Assembly (NCBI RefSeq): GCF_001553605.1
Contig: NZ_CP014229.1
Span: forward strand, 1,516,501-1,580,500
DNA length: 64,000 bases
Origin: Desulfovibrio fairfieldensis
GTDB lineage: Bacteria; Desulfobacterota; Desulfovibrionia; Desulfovibrionales; Desulfovibrionaceae
Reading direction: 5' to 3'
Part shown: positions 36,724-43,970 of the stretch, in pieces
Layout: every line of letters starts with the position of its first letter
Numbering within the stretch: position 1 is the stretch's first letter
Notes under the pieces: generated by a model
The model's database searches: none
What the model was told of the DNA's origin: nothing
Seen by the model: the letters and a program-made list of their open reading frames with translations, nothing else
Made by a program: the position numbers and the translations under genes

Positions 36724-36783
36724 ATGAATGCAGCCACGACGTTTCGATTTTTTCGATATTACGTCGCCAGAGTCAATCACTGA
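36724..36783 (+). CDS. Possible leader peptide ahead of the symporter operon
   Basis: This 19-residue frame (M-N-A-A-T-T-F-R-F-F-R-Y-Y-V-A-R-V-N-H) has three Phe, two Tyr and three Arg codons in a short run, with GGAGG about 13 nt before its ATG. A terminator-like hairpin follows at 36837. The arrangement resembles attenuation leaders, but the size is small and the ribosome-binding-site spacing is loose. Confidence 0.3.
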   Translation: MNAATTFRFFRYYVARVNH

Positions 36784-36836
36784 CCCCGGTTCGGATGCGT
36801 CGCCGTTTTTTCAGACAGCATGCAAAGATGGTATAT

Positions 36837-36867
36837 ACCGCCGACCAATGGGGCCGGCGGTTTTTTT
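36837..36867 (+). terminator. Hairpin terminator or attenuator upstream of the symporter operon
   Basis: ACCGCCG (36837-36843) pairs with CGGCGGT (36855-36861), followed by a run of seven T (36861-36867). It lies 180 nt after the TetR stop and only 19 nt before the ATG of the 40-residue gene, close enough to be an attenuator rather than only the TetR terminator. Confidence 0.6.
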
Positions 36868-36885
36868 ATGCCTGAAGGAGGCTCC

Positions 36886-37008
36886 ATGGATACTCTCTCC
36901 ACGCTTTTGCTGGCCGATACCGCCGTGTGCATAGCCATTCTCTCTCTGGCCGGGTCGTTGCTGCTGGCCCTGGTCGGCCTGGGCCGCCAGGTCCGCCGCC
37001 GGAGCTGA
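36886..37008 (+). CDS. 40-residue single-helix membrane protein paired with a symporter
   Basis: It has one hydrophobic helix at about residues 12-34 (A-V-C-I-A-I-L-S-L-A-G-S-L-L-L-A) and a basic C-terminus (R-Q-V-R-R-R-S), predicting an N-out/C-in single-pass protein. AAGGAG lies 5 nt before ATG 36886, a strong start. The stop is 2 nt from the symporter ATG. Small membrane subunits encoded just upstream are known for some SSS-family carriers, such as YhdT with the pantothenate permease, but I see no specific homology. Confidence 0.6.
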   Translation: MDTLSTLLLADTAVCIAILSLAGSLLLALVGLGRQVRRRS

Positions 37009-37010
37009 CC

Positions 37011-38456
37011 ATGCTGCTTGATGCCCTGATATGGATCGCCTACATCGCTGTTTTTGTCTGGCTGGCCCGCAAAGGCCAAGGGCATGACGCCCTGACTTCG
37101 GGTCGCGTGGGCTTCGGCATTCAGGCCTTTGCCTACGTGGCGACCTACATTTCTGCCGTGGCTCTGGTGGGCTTCGGCGGTCTGGCCTATGCCTACGGCC
37201 TGCAAATGCTCCTGGTGGCCGCAGGCAACGTCTGGCTGGGCACCTGGATCGTATACCGTTTTCTGGCCTGGCCCACCCGGGTCTGCCAGCGCAACCTCCA
37301 GGCCCGCACTCCCACCCAGCTCCTGGCAAAAGGGCACAAAAGCCCGTTTCTGGGCAAAGCGCTGGCTCTGCTCCTCGCGGTCTTTCTGGGCGTCTATGCT
37401 TCGGCGGTCATCAAGGGCGCGGCCCTGTTGCTGGCCCAGATTCTGCCGCTGCCGCTCTGGTCCCTGATCTGGCTGGTGGCCCTGCTGGTGGGCTTCGCCG
37501 TCTTTGTGGGCGGGCTGCGCGGCGTGCTCTACACCGAAGCCATGCAAGGCCTTGTTATGCTGCTGGGCATCTGCATGCTGGTCTGGGCCGTGTTCAGTAA
37601 AGTAGGCGGCCCCATCCAGGGCATTGCCGATCTGGCCCAGCTGGCTCCCACGGCCCAGGCCAATGAAGGGTTCCTGGCCCTGTCCAGCGGCGAACAAGGC
37701 TGGTTCATCATTTCCCTGGTGGTGGTGACCTCCATTGCCGTCTGGGCCCAGCCGCAGATGATCCAGCGCCATTTCGCCCTGAATTCGGCGAAGCAGGTCA
37801 ACAAAATCACGCCTCTGGCCATGCTGGTGCTTACCGTGCTGGTGGGCGGAGCCTACTTCGTGGCCTCGCTTTCCCGCCTGATCCTGCCGGAAGTGGCCTC
37901 GCCGGATGACGTGATGCCCACTCTGGTCAAAATGCTGCTGCCCAACGTGGGCCTGCAGATTTTTGTGCTGGCTATTGTCTCGGCCTCGCTTTCCACGGCC
38001 ACGGCCATCTTTCATATCGCCGTCTCGGCCATTGCCGAGGATCTGCCGGGGCGCAAGGCCTCGCGCTCCATGTGGCTGCTGGGTATCGCCTTCTGCGTGC
38101 TGCTGTCCGGGGGCTGCGCCCAGATCAAGGGCCAGCTCATCGCCCTGCTCTGCACCACCAGCTGGAGCATCGTGGGCGCCACTGTTCTGGTGGCCTACGT
38201 GGCCCTGGTGCGCTTCGGCAAGCGCAGCTCCCTGGCTGCCTGGATAAGCTGCGTGGCGGGCTTCACCAGCTGCATGCTCTGGTATCTGCTGGCGCACAAA
38301 AGTTTCGCGCTGACCCCCCTGCTCTGGGAACAGGCCGCGCTGATTCCGCCTTTCTTTGTGGGTTTCGCCTTCTCCCTGGCCGGCTGGCTGCTGGGCTGGG
38401 CCCTGGACAGAGAAGGCCGCAAGGCCTCATCTTTCTGGCCCGCGGCAAGCGCCTGA
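37011..38456 (+). CDS. Sodium:solute symporter (SSS) family transporter
   Basis: This 481-residue inner-membrane carrier has about 13 hydrophobic helices. Family features include the early A-F-A-Y-V-A-T-Y-I-S-A-V-A-L-V-G-F-G-G helix (sodium-site helix), the G-G-L-R-G-V-L-Y-T-E-A-M-Q-G segment near residue 165, and the V-A-S-L-S-R-L-I-L-P segment. The substrate cannot be assigned; the group includes pantothenate, proline and monocarboxylate carriers. Translation is probably coupled to the preceding 40-residue gene. A perfect hairpin terminator lies 125 nt past the stop. Confidence 0.85.
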   Translation: MLLDALIWIAYIAVFVWLARKGQGHDALTSGRVGFGIQAFAYVATYISAVALVGFGGLAYAYGLQMLLVAAGNVWLGTWIVYRFLAWPTRVCQRNLQARTPTQLLAKGHKSPFLGKALALLLAVFLGVYASAVIKGAALLLAQILPLPLWSLIWLVALLVGFAVFVGGLRGVLYTEAMQGLVMLLGICMLVWAVFSKVGGPIQGIADLAQLAPTAQANEGFLALSSGEQGWFIISLVVVTSIAVWAQPQMIQRHFALNSAKQVNKITPLAMLVLTVLVGGAYFVASLSRLILPEVASPDDVMPTLVKMLLPNVGLQIFVLAIVSASLSTATAIFHIAVSAIAEDLPGRKASRSMWLLGIAFCVLLSGGCAQIKGQLIALLCTTSWSIVGATVLVAYVALVRFGKRSSLAAWISCVAGFTSCMLWYLLAHKSFALTPLLWEQAALIPPFFVGFAFSLAGWLLGWALDREGRKASSFWPAASA

Positions 38457-38553
38457 GCATGCACGCCGATAAAACCCGGCCTCTCGTTTTGATCAAACTG
38501 AAGCGCGGCGCGAAAACTCGCCCCCCAGCGGCGTAATAACTCACGGACTATAG

Positions 38554-38579
38554 CGTTGCACGGGGCGCAACAAAATTGC
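38554..38579 (+). repeat. 26-nt repeat with GTTGC/GCAAC palindrome, copy 1
   Basis: GTTGCACGGGGCGCAACA followed by AAATTGCA. The same sequence with three changes lies in inverted orientation at 40792-40817. The pair brackets the prophage modification genes. Confidence 0.7.
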
Positions 38580-38580
38580 A

Positions 38581-38607
38581 AAGGCGGAGTTTTTACTCCG
38601 CCTTTTT
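38581..38607 (+). terminator. Terminator after the symporter gene
   Basis: Perfect 10-bp stem AAGGCGGAGT / ACTCCGCCTT with TTTT loop and trailing T residues. Confidence 0.8.
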
Positions 38608-38654
38608 ATCATGCCCGCTTACGCCCCTCACTATGTAAATCAAATCGGTGAATG

Positions 38655-38683
38655 CCGCAAAAAGGCGGGGCCGAAGCCCCGCC
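38655..38683 (-). terminator. Terminator at the left end of the prophage
   Basis: On the minus strand GGCGGGGC-TTCG-GCCCCGCC is followed by TTTTT. It closes the leftward transcript that ends with the 61-residue gene. Confidence 0.8.
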
Positions 38684-38715
38684 CGTGATGGTATAGCTCT
38701 GTCGCCCGGCTGTGA

Positions 38716-38901
38716 TCAGCGGCAGCCGATCCAGTGGCCGTCCTTGTCATATCCGCGCGACGCCAACTCCTCTTCGAGCAGTGCTCTGGCGTCCACCTCG
38801 CCATTGACCACCGCCAGCAGGAACGCCTTGCTCAGAAGCTGAATGCCGCCGTAGTCCTTATCCATGCTCAGGCCCAAGGCCGGATCGACTGTCTTGTACA
38901 T
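38716..38901 (-). CDS. Small phage protein of unknown function (61 residues)
   Basis: This soluble 61-residue protein has no motif that I recognise. It has an acidic helical middle (L-L-S-K-A-F-L-L-A-V-V-N-G-E-V-D-A-R) and ends G-Y-D-K-D-G-H-W-I-G-C-R. GGAGGT is well spaced before ATG 38901. It is the last gene of the prophage, between the adenine/N4-type methyltransferase and a strong terminator. Confidence 0.65.
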   Translation of the reverse strand: MYKTVDPALGLSMDKDYGGIQLLSKAFLLAVVNGEVDARALLEEELASRGYDKDGHWIGCR

Positions 38902-38954
38902 GGTATAACCTCCGTGACATCAGACATGGCGTACTCAAGGATGAATATCCACTC

Positions 38955-39695
38955 TTATCCGCGTTCGGAGTGCAGAGTTTCCAGCCGCGCCCGGCTGATC
39001 TCAAAATACTCCCGCGACAACTCCACGCCGACATAGCCGCGGCCTGTCCTGATACACCCCTCGCCCACGCTGCCGCCGCCCATGAACGGATCAAGGATGG
39101 TTGCGCCCGGCGCTGTCACGGCCAGCAAGTCCTCAATCAGCGTCACCGGCTTACTGGTCAGGTGGAGCTTCCGCGCCGCGATCACCGGGCAGGAGAACAC
39201 CCCTGGCAGGCAGACCCGTGTATGGGCGATAAAACGCCCCTTGGTGGCAAAAACCACATATTCACACTGTTGTCGAAATTTGCCGATTTGCGGCCGGGTG
39301 CTCCGTTTGTCCCAAGCCACGATGCCGCGCCAGGCCCAGCCCGCCGCCTGCACGGCATCCGTCAGGGCCGGGAGTTGTCGCCAGTCGGTAAACACCATGA
39401 GTGGCGCGCCGTCCTGGGCGATACGCCAGCACTCCGAAAGCCAGAGCGTGGACCACAAGGTCCAGCTCCGCTGATCCTTGTTATCGCCCAGCATGGGCGG
39501 ATACTGACGCTTTGTGCCGCTCTGTTGATATTTCTGCGCCGGGTCCGCTTGGCGGGCCGACATGGACTGTCCGCCGCTGGAATACGGCGGATCAGTCAGC
39601 ACCGCGTCCACACTGGCGTCCGTCAGGGTCGTGAGAACGCGCAAGGCATCCCCGTGAAACAGAGTAACGTTGCCCGATGAAAAATCCATAACCAT
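38955..39695 (-). CDS. DNA adenine-N6 or cytosine-N4 methyltransferase
   Basis: This 246-residue amino-methyltransferase has catalytic D-P-P-Y near residue 36 and the SAM-binding D-P-F-M-G-G-G-S near 212. The order (catalytic motif first, SAM motif last) is that of beta-type enzymes. It has no restriction partner, which is usual for phage self-protection enzymes. In Mu the equivalent position holds mom, an unrelated DNA modifier. The start is ATG 39695; an in-frame ATG two codons on is possible. A 39-nt sequence shared with the other methyltransferase lies 16 nt before the start. Confidence 0.88.
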   Translation of the reverse strand: MVMDFSSGNVTLFHGDALRVLTTLTDASVDAVLTDPPYSSGGQSMSARQADPAQKYQQSGTKRQYPPMLGDNKDQRSWTLWSTLWLSECWRIAQDGAPLMVFTDWRQLPALTDAVQAAGWAWRGIVAWDKRSTRPQIGKFRQQCEYVVFATKGRFIAHTRVCLPGVFSCPVIAARKLHLTSKPVTLIEDLLAVTAPGATILDPFMGGGSVGEGCIRTGRGYVGVELSREYFEISRARLETLHSERG

Positions 39696-39711
39696 GCCTC
39701 TGCTCCAAAAC

Positions 39712-39750
39712 GGCCGTCCGGCGGCTCGGAGCAGGGGCGCGTGGCCCTCA
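39712..39750 (-). repeat. 39-nt repeat upstream of the N6/N4 methyltransferase
   Basis: It is identical at 35 of 39 positions to 40633-40671, same orientation. It ends 16 nt before the methyltransferase ATG and can fold through GCCG/CGGC. In one frame it would encode R-A-T-R-P-C-S-E-P-P-D-G, so it may also be the tail of a lost com-like gene. Confidence 0.75.
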
Positions 39751-39761
39751 GTATGTTTGGA

Positions 39762-40616
39762 TTACGGCCTGGGCGGCACGGGCAGGCCCTCGGCCTGAAG
39801 GATGCAGGCCGCGACGGCATAGGACTGCCGCGGGGTTATGCCGTTGCCCAGAGCTTTGAGGCGCGGCACCCATGCCCGCGCTGTGGCCGTATCTACCCGG
39901 CCGATTTTATGGGCGTGACCAGGCTGGGGCCGTCCGGTTCCGTCCAGCCCGCAGAGACGCCCATCATCCACTCGATAAAGGACGGGGCCGGGATAGACTT
40001 CCAGGGCGGACGCTTTTCGCGCCCGGTCAATCCGCAGGCCCAGCCAAGCAAAAAGCTGCGGAGATTGGTTGACGTTTCCCAGGTTTCCCTGGAGCGGAGA
40101 CAGCAACCGATGCCCTCCGTCAGACAGGCGACCGTGGGGGTAGGCAACAATGAATACCCGCTCCCGATGGTGCGGGGCACCAAGGGCGGCTGCGGGCAGC
40201 ACTTCCCATTCCGCATCGTACCCGAGCGCGGCCAGATCCCGCAGGACGATCTCAATACCGCGGGAGAGCAGGCCCCGCACGTTTTCAATGATGACGTAAC
40301 GGGGCCGGATTTCCCCGATAATCCGCGCATACTCATACCACAAACCGCTCCTTGTCCCTTGCTTGATACCCGCGCGGCCGCCCGCGCTGCTGACGTCCTG
40401 ACATGGAAAACCACCGCACAACACGTCCACCGGCGGCAGATCTGTTCCTTTGAGGCCGGACACGTCATTATATATGAGGGTGTCCGGCCAGTGCCTGGCG
40501 AGGATGGCCCGGCAGAACGGGTCGATCTCGCAAAACCATTGATGTTCAAAGCCCGCCCAGGTGAGGCCCAGGTCACACAGACCGGCCCCGCTGAACAGAC
40601 TGCCTACTTTCAGCAA
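39762..40616 (-). CDS. DNA cytosine-C5 methyltransferase
   Basis: This 284-residue enzyme has all key C5-methyltransferase motifs: I (L-F-S-G-A-G), IV (G-G-F-P-C-Q-D with the catalytic Cys near residue 70), VI (E-N-V-R-G), VIII (H-H-R-E-R-V-F) and X (L-G-N-G-I-T-P). The region between VIII and X that recognises the target is short. The start is TTG 40616 with GGAG 6 nt ahead, overlapping the end of the com-like gene. No restriction endonuclease is present. Likely role: protecting phage DNA. Confidence 0.9.
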   Translation of the reverse strand: MLKVGSLFSGAGLCDLGLTWAGFEHQWFCEIDPFCRAILARHWPDTLIYNDVSGLKGTDLPPVDVLCGGFPCQDVSSAGGRAGIKQGTRSGLWYEYARIIGEIRPRYVIIENVRGLLSRGIEIVLRDLAALGYDAEWEVLPAAALGAPHHRERVFIVAYPHGRLSDGGHRLLSPLQGNLGNVNQSPQLFAWLGLRIDRARKASALEVYPGPVLYRVDDGRLCGLDGTGRPQPGHAHKIGRVDTATARAWVPRLKALGNGITPRQSYAVAACILQAEGLPVPPRP

Positions 40617-40787
40617 GCATTACTCCGTGGCAGGCCGTCCGGCGGCTCGGAGTCGGGGCGCTCGGCCCTCACGATGGTGAAAGCCCCGCAGCGGGGGGCA
40701 TTTGAATTCCATTTCTCTGGCCTGGCCTTTGGCCAGGAGTTTGCCGCAATGGCAACATCTGATTTCTTCGCGCTTGTCCTTTTGCAT
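40610..40787 (-). pseudogene. Com-like zinc-finger regulator, frameshifted at a C6 tract
   Basis: From ATG 40787 the frame encodes M-Q-K-D-K-R-E-E-I-R-C-C-H-C-G-K-L-L, a zinc-finger start like Mu Com, and then K-C-P. At a run of six C (40698-40693) the continuation P-R-C-G-A-F-T-I-V-R-A-E-R-P, which completes the second C-x2-C pair, lies in another reading frame. With five C the gene would encode about 58 residues, ending at 40610. As sequenced, the ATG frame ends after 55 residues at 40620 without the last cysteine. Com activates mom translation in Mu. The same tract could allow slippage. Confidence 0.65.
40633..40671 (-). repeat. 39-nt repeat upstream of the C5 methyltransferase
   Basis: Partner of 39712-39750 (35/39 identical, same orientation). 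It ends 17 nt before the TTG start of the C5 methyltransferase and lies inside the 3' part of the com-like gene. Confidence 0.75.
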
Positions 40788-40791
40788 GGTA

Positions 40792-40817
40792 TGTAATTGT
40801 GTTGCGCCCCATGCAAC
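40792..40817 (-). repeat. 26-nt repeat with GTTGC/GCAAC palindrome, copy 2
   Basis: Read leftward it is GTTGCATGGGGCGCAACA then CAATTACA, matching 38554-38579 at 23 of 26 positions. It lies 5 to 30 nt upstream of the com-like ATG, so it could be an operator or leader hairpin. The gap to the recombinase (to 40968) holds further GC-rich hairpins but no gene. Confidence 0.7.
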
Positions 40818-40968
40818 GGCCTGCTAGCGTGTTTACGCCCTCTCGTCAGGGTAAACAGCAGGCGGTTACTCTGCGGATGGTGGTGTGTTTTTCCATCCGT
40901 GGGGCCGTGGTCCGGCTTCCCCAGCCGGGCCGGTGGGGGCGGCTTCAACGCCCCCGCCTCTGCCAAAA

Positions 40969-42027
40969 CTACTCCAGCCCCAGCGACGGGGCCGCGTTTA
41001 CCGCCTTGCGACGCTGCTTGGCGCTGGTATGGCGATAAAATCTCACAATCATTTTTTCATCGCTGTGCCCCATGACCTCGGCCACGCATTTAAGGTCCGC
41101 ATCATGATCCAGAGCCCGGCTGGCGAAAGCGTGGCGCAGGTCATAGGGCCGGATGCGCCGCTCAATGCCCGCCCGGCGCAGGGTATTGTGCCAAGCTCGG
41201 CTGATACTGCGCACGGGGCGTCCTCTGTAGTGGATGACCCATGGACAGCCTAGGGCAGCGTCCTCCGCTTCCCAGCGCCGCAGCAGGCGCAGAACATCCT
41301 GCCGCAAGGGCACCTCACGGGCCTCGGCCCGTGCGCCCTTGGCCGCATTAGGCATGCGTAGCACGGCTCCGCGCGTATCGATATCCGTCCAGCGGAGCCG
41401 AAAAAGCTCACTGGGGCCGATACGCGCGCCGGTGGCCATGCCCAGGGCGATCACCCGCTGCACATGCGGCGCGGCCGTCGCATAAAGCATCCGAGCTTCA
41501 CGGGCCGTGGGCGGGTCCGGTGTCTGCGGCGCGGGGCTGGCCAGTTGCAGGCCCGCCAGTGGATTGGTGGGCAGCAAGCCCCAGCGGGCCGCCCAGTGAT
41601 AGGCGGCCCGGACGATGCCCATGCGGCGGCAGGCTGTGCTTTTGCTCACGCCGCGCTGCTGCTGCAACGTGAGAAACGCCCCCACGTCCTCCAAAGTCAG
41701 ACAGTGGGCCTTGCGCTGGCCGTAGATGTCCGCAAACAGCCGCAGATGATACGCGCTGGCGGCCCTAGTGGACGGATTGCCCAGGCTGCCCAGATAACGA
41801 TCCAGCATATCCGCAATCGTGGGACTCGCCGGGCGGCCCTGGGCTCTCCGCCGCCGCACGGCCTTGATGATGGCCCGCTCCCGCTCATAGAGCGATGCCT
41901 GGGCATCCTCAAAAGCGCGGGCCTCGGCCTCGGCCGCAAAAGCCCGCTGGCGAGGCCTGCCGCTCCACGGCTCGCGGTATTTGACCACCCAGGGCTTGCG
42001 TTTGTACTTCAGGCACACAACAGGCAT
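40969..42027 (-). CDS. Tyrosine recombinase, candidate fibre shufflon recombinase
   Basis: This 352-residue tyrosine recombinase has an N-terminal SAM-like DNA-binding domain (about 70-160) and a catalytic domain with the first Arg in G-A-R-I-G-P-S-E-L, then D-L-R-H-A-F-A-S-R (H-x2-R), then M-G-H-S followed by the nucleophile Tyr in R-F-Y-R-H. AGGAGGT precedes ATG 42027. In Mu this slot holds gin, a serine invertase, and Mu integrates by DDE transposition, so an integrase is not needed. Its position beside six inverted fibre cassettes suggests an Rci-like role; it could still be an ordinary integrase. Confidence 0.85.
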   Translation of the reverse strand: MPVVCLKYKRKPWVVKYREPWSGRPRQRAFAAEAEARAFEDAQASLYERERAIIKAVRRRRAQGRPASPTIADMLDRYLGSLGNPSTRAASAYHLRLFADIYGQRKAHCLTLEDVGAFLTLQQQRGVSKSTACRRMGIVRAAYHWAARWGLLPTNPLAGLQLASPAPQTPDPPTAREARMLYATAAPHVQRVIALGMATGARIGPSELFRLRWTDIDTRGAVLRMPNAAKGARAEAREVPLRQDVLRLLRRWEAEDAALGCPWVIHYRGRPVRSISRAWHNTLRRAGIERRIRPYDLRHAFASRALDHDADLKCVAEVMGHSDEKMIVRFYRHTSAKQRRKAVNAAPSLGLE

Positions 42028-42107
42028 GACAACCTCCTTTTGTGTGCCTTATCGGTCAAATCTCTATGTGGTTGTCAAAGAGCGGTCCGGCCGGGCCTGA
42101 TTACGGA

Positions 42108-42710
42108 CTACACCGCATAGCTGACCTCAACGTCGGCCAGGGCGGCGGTGGAATCGGCTGCGGCCACGGCGGCCAGCAGTTCGTCGCGGCGGGCCGTGTG
42201 CAGAGCCAGCAGCGTATCCGGTCCGTCCGGGTCGATACTGGCCAGCGAGGCTGCGGCCACGGCGACCTCGGCGGAGGACGGCGCGGACGTGGGCATGGTC
42301 AGGCTGGCCACAATGGCCGCGTCGCAAGCCGCCGTGATCTCGCGCTCCTTTTCGGCCTTGAGGACGGACAGCGGTTTTTCCGGGCGTTCCGTCACGGCCC
42401 CCTCGGGCAGCGGGCCGAGTTCCTCAGTGTAACGCGGAGGACTTTGCCAGTCGTCGCCTTCTGCGGGCTGCCAATAGGGCGTGCCGCCGATTTTGGTGCC
42501 CTTTTCGTCCATGTGCTGGCGGTGATCCTCCACTACCTCCCAAGCGCTGCCCGTCCAGCAGGCCGCGTGTCCGGTCGGGATATCGGTAGGCGGGGCCACG
42601 GGCGTGGCCCCAGCGCAGATGGTCAGCTCTTTGCCGCCTACAACCTGGGCGGGCCGGGAGCCGGTCAGAGCGCCGGTGCGCAAATCGAACGTGTACATAG
42701 TGGTGCTCAT
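42108..42710 (-). CDS. Probable tail-fibre assembly protein (Tfa/gpU position)
   Basis: This 200-residue soluble protein has N-terminal strands (M-Y-T-F-D-L-R-T-G), a Trp-rich middle, and a long Ala-rich helical C-terminus. That is the layout of Tfa-type chaperones encoded directly after phage fibres. AAGGAG precedes ATG 42710. It lies outside the inverted cassette array (first site at 42755), so one assembly protein would serve all fibre variants, unlike Mu where U and U' switch with the fibre. The family call is from layout and position. Confidence 0.55.
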   Translation of the reverse strand: MSTTMYTFDLRTGALTGSRPAQVVGGKELTICAGATPVAPPTDIPTGHAACWTGSAWEVVEDHRQHMDEKGTKIGGTPYWQPAEGDDWQSPPRYTEELGPLPEGAVTERPEKPLSVLKAEKEREITAACDAAIVASLTMPTSAPSSAEVAVAAASLASIDPDGPDTLLALHTARRDELLAAVAAADSTAALADVEVSYAV

Positions 42711-42754
42711 AGTATCTCCTTGGATGGTTGAGGGTTATTGTTTTGCACTTCGCC

Positions 42755-43052
42755 TTTCCGAGCTTGGGTGCTGGGCGGGGACGGAAGTGCGGGCGTGTGG
42801 GAAGCACATCAGACCGAAGCCCTTTGTGCGCGGGTTGGCTATTTCAATAATTTTGACGGCGTATATATGCGTACTGTTAGCGCACCGTTTATTGCCAACC
42901 TTTGGAATGGCAATAATCAGAGCTGGAGCACTGTTGAACAGCCGCAGTACCCTTCGCCTGTGTCATCAAAGGTTGATCCGCTTGGTTCTGGTATAACCGT
43001 TCCACCCAACATCTGGCAGCCCATCATCCTCTACCTCGGGCGGCCCAGGTAG
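42755..43052 (+). CDS. Silent tail-fibre C-terminal cassette 1
   Basis: This is an open frame without its own start, beginning at the site TTTCCGAGCTTGG (encoding F-R-A-W-V-L-G) and ending I-L-Y-L-G-R-P-R stop at 43052. About 98 codons, intact. Orientation is opposite to the fibre gene. It needs inversion to fuse in frame to the constant region. Confidence 0.75.
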
Positions 43053-43337
43053 ATAATCACCGGCTGCCAGATATGGGGAGGCACATTCATGGGGCCAGTG
43101 GGGACGGCATTGGAAAAAGCAAACTTGGGCAATAAATAGTTGCCCGGTGACACACTACCCGAAGAGGCAACGACAGTCGTCTTCGAGGTGTCCGTCTTCC
43201 AAAGCCCGTCTCCATAAAAGTTATATCCTGCACTACCCGGCATAGGGAGCACAGCGAAGTGGCCTTCAGCATTCCGTATCTCATCTCTTCCCCACGCGCC
43301 CGCCGTCCCATCGACTCCCAGCGCCCAATTTCGGAAA
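43031..43337 (-). CDS. Silent tail-fibre C-terminal cassette 2
   Basis: From the site at 43325-43337 (F-R-N-W-A-L-G-V-D-G-T-A-G) to I-I-Y-L-G-R-P-R stop at 43031. Intact, about 102 codons. Its first 40 nt are identical to the start of the cassette now joined to the fibre gene (44513-44552). It overlaps cassette 1 tail-to-tail over 22 nt (43031-43052). Confidence 0.75.
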
Positions 43338-43396
43338 GGCCGAGGGCCGGGGCATAACCGGAGGAAACACTATACAATTTTCAAAGAGCTTCCGCC

Positions 43397-43685
43397 TTTC
43401 CGAAATTGGACGCTCGGGACAGGTAGAGAGGCCGGGAGCTGGGGCCGGGATGAGGTCAGAAATATCCGAGGAGCAATCCCCCCGTATGACCCCGGAGGGC
43501 TTCCCGCAGGCATAGAGAGAGGGGCCTTTTGCCAAGTTGAGGGAGGCGGGAATGTACCTACCGGAGCTAGCGGACAGCGTTTCTACCATGTATTGGATAT
43601 TTCCTGTGTCGTCCCTACCGGCCCGCAAAACGTGCCCCAGCACGTGTGGCAACCCGTAGTCATTTACCTCGGACGGCCCAAGTAG
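43397..43685 (+). CDS. Silent tail-fibre C-terminal cassette 3
   Basis: From the site at 43397-43409 (F-R-N-W-T-L-G-T-G-R-E-A-G) to V-I-Y-L-G-R-P-K stop at 43685. Intact, about 96 codons. Its first 46 nt are an exact inverted copy of the start of cassette 4. Confidence 0.75.
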
Positions 43686-43901
43686 ATGATAACCGGCTGT
43701 GCGATATTGACAGGGCGTGTTTCACTTTCGCCAAACATGCCTGTTGTTCGGGTTTGCGTATATTGCAGCACAGCTGAATAACTGCCACTGGCTCCCCCAT
43801 ATTGAGTCTGGTGCCCGACGTACTCGTGGGCATGTGATTTAAGAGTATCCTCTTGCCAGCTCCCGGCCTCTCTACCTGTCCCGAGCGTCCAATTTCGGAA
43901 A
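43664..43901 (-). CDS. Silent tail-fibre C-terminal cassette 4
   Basis: From the site at 43889-43901 to I-I-Y-L-G-R-P-R stop at 43664, about 79 codons, intact, overlapping cassette 3 tail-to-tail. The frame runs on upstream (to 44128) through the spacer and antisense cassette 5; the spacer part resembles fibre sequence ahead of the site (G-L-N-G-F-S-A-G-P-R-P). Confidence 0.75.
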
Positions 43902-43970
43902 GGCCGGGGGCCAGCAGAGAAACCATTTAACCCTATGGAGTTTTCAAAGAGCCGTGCGCGTTTCCGAAAT

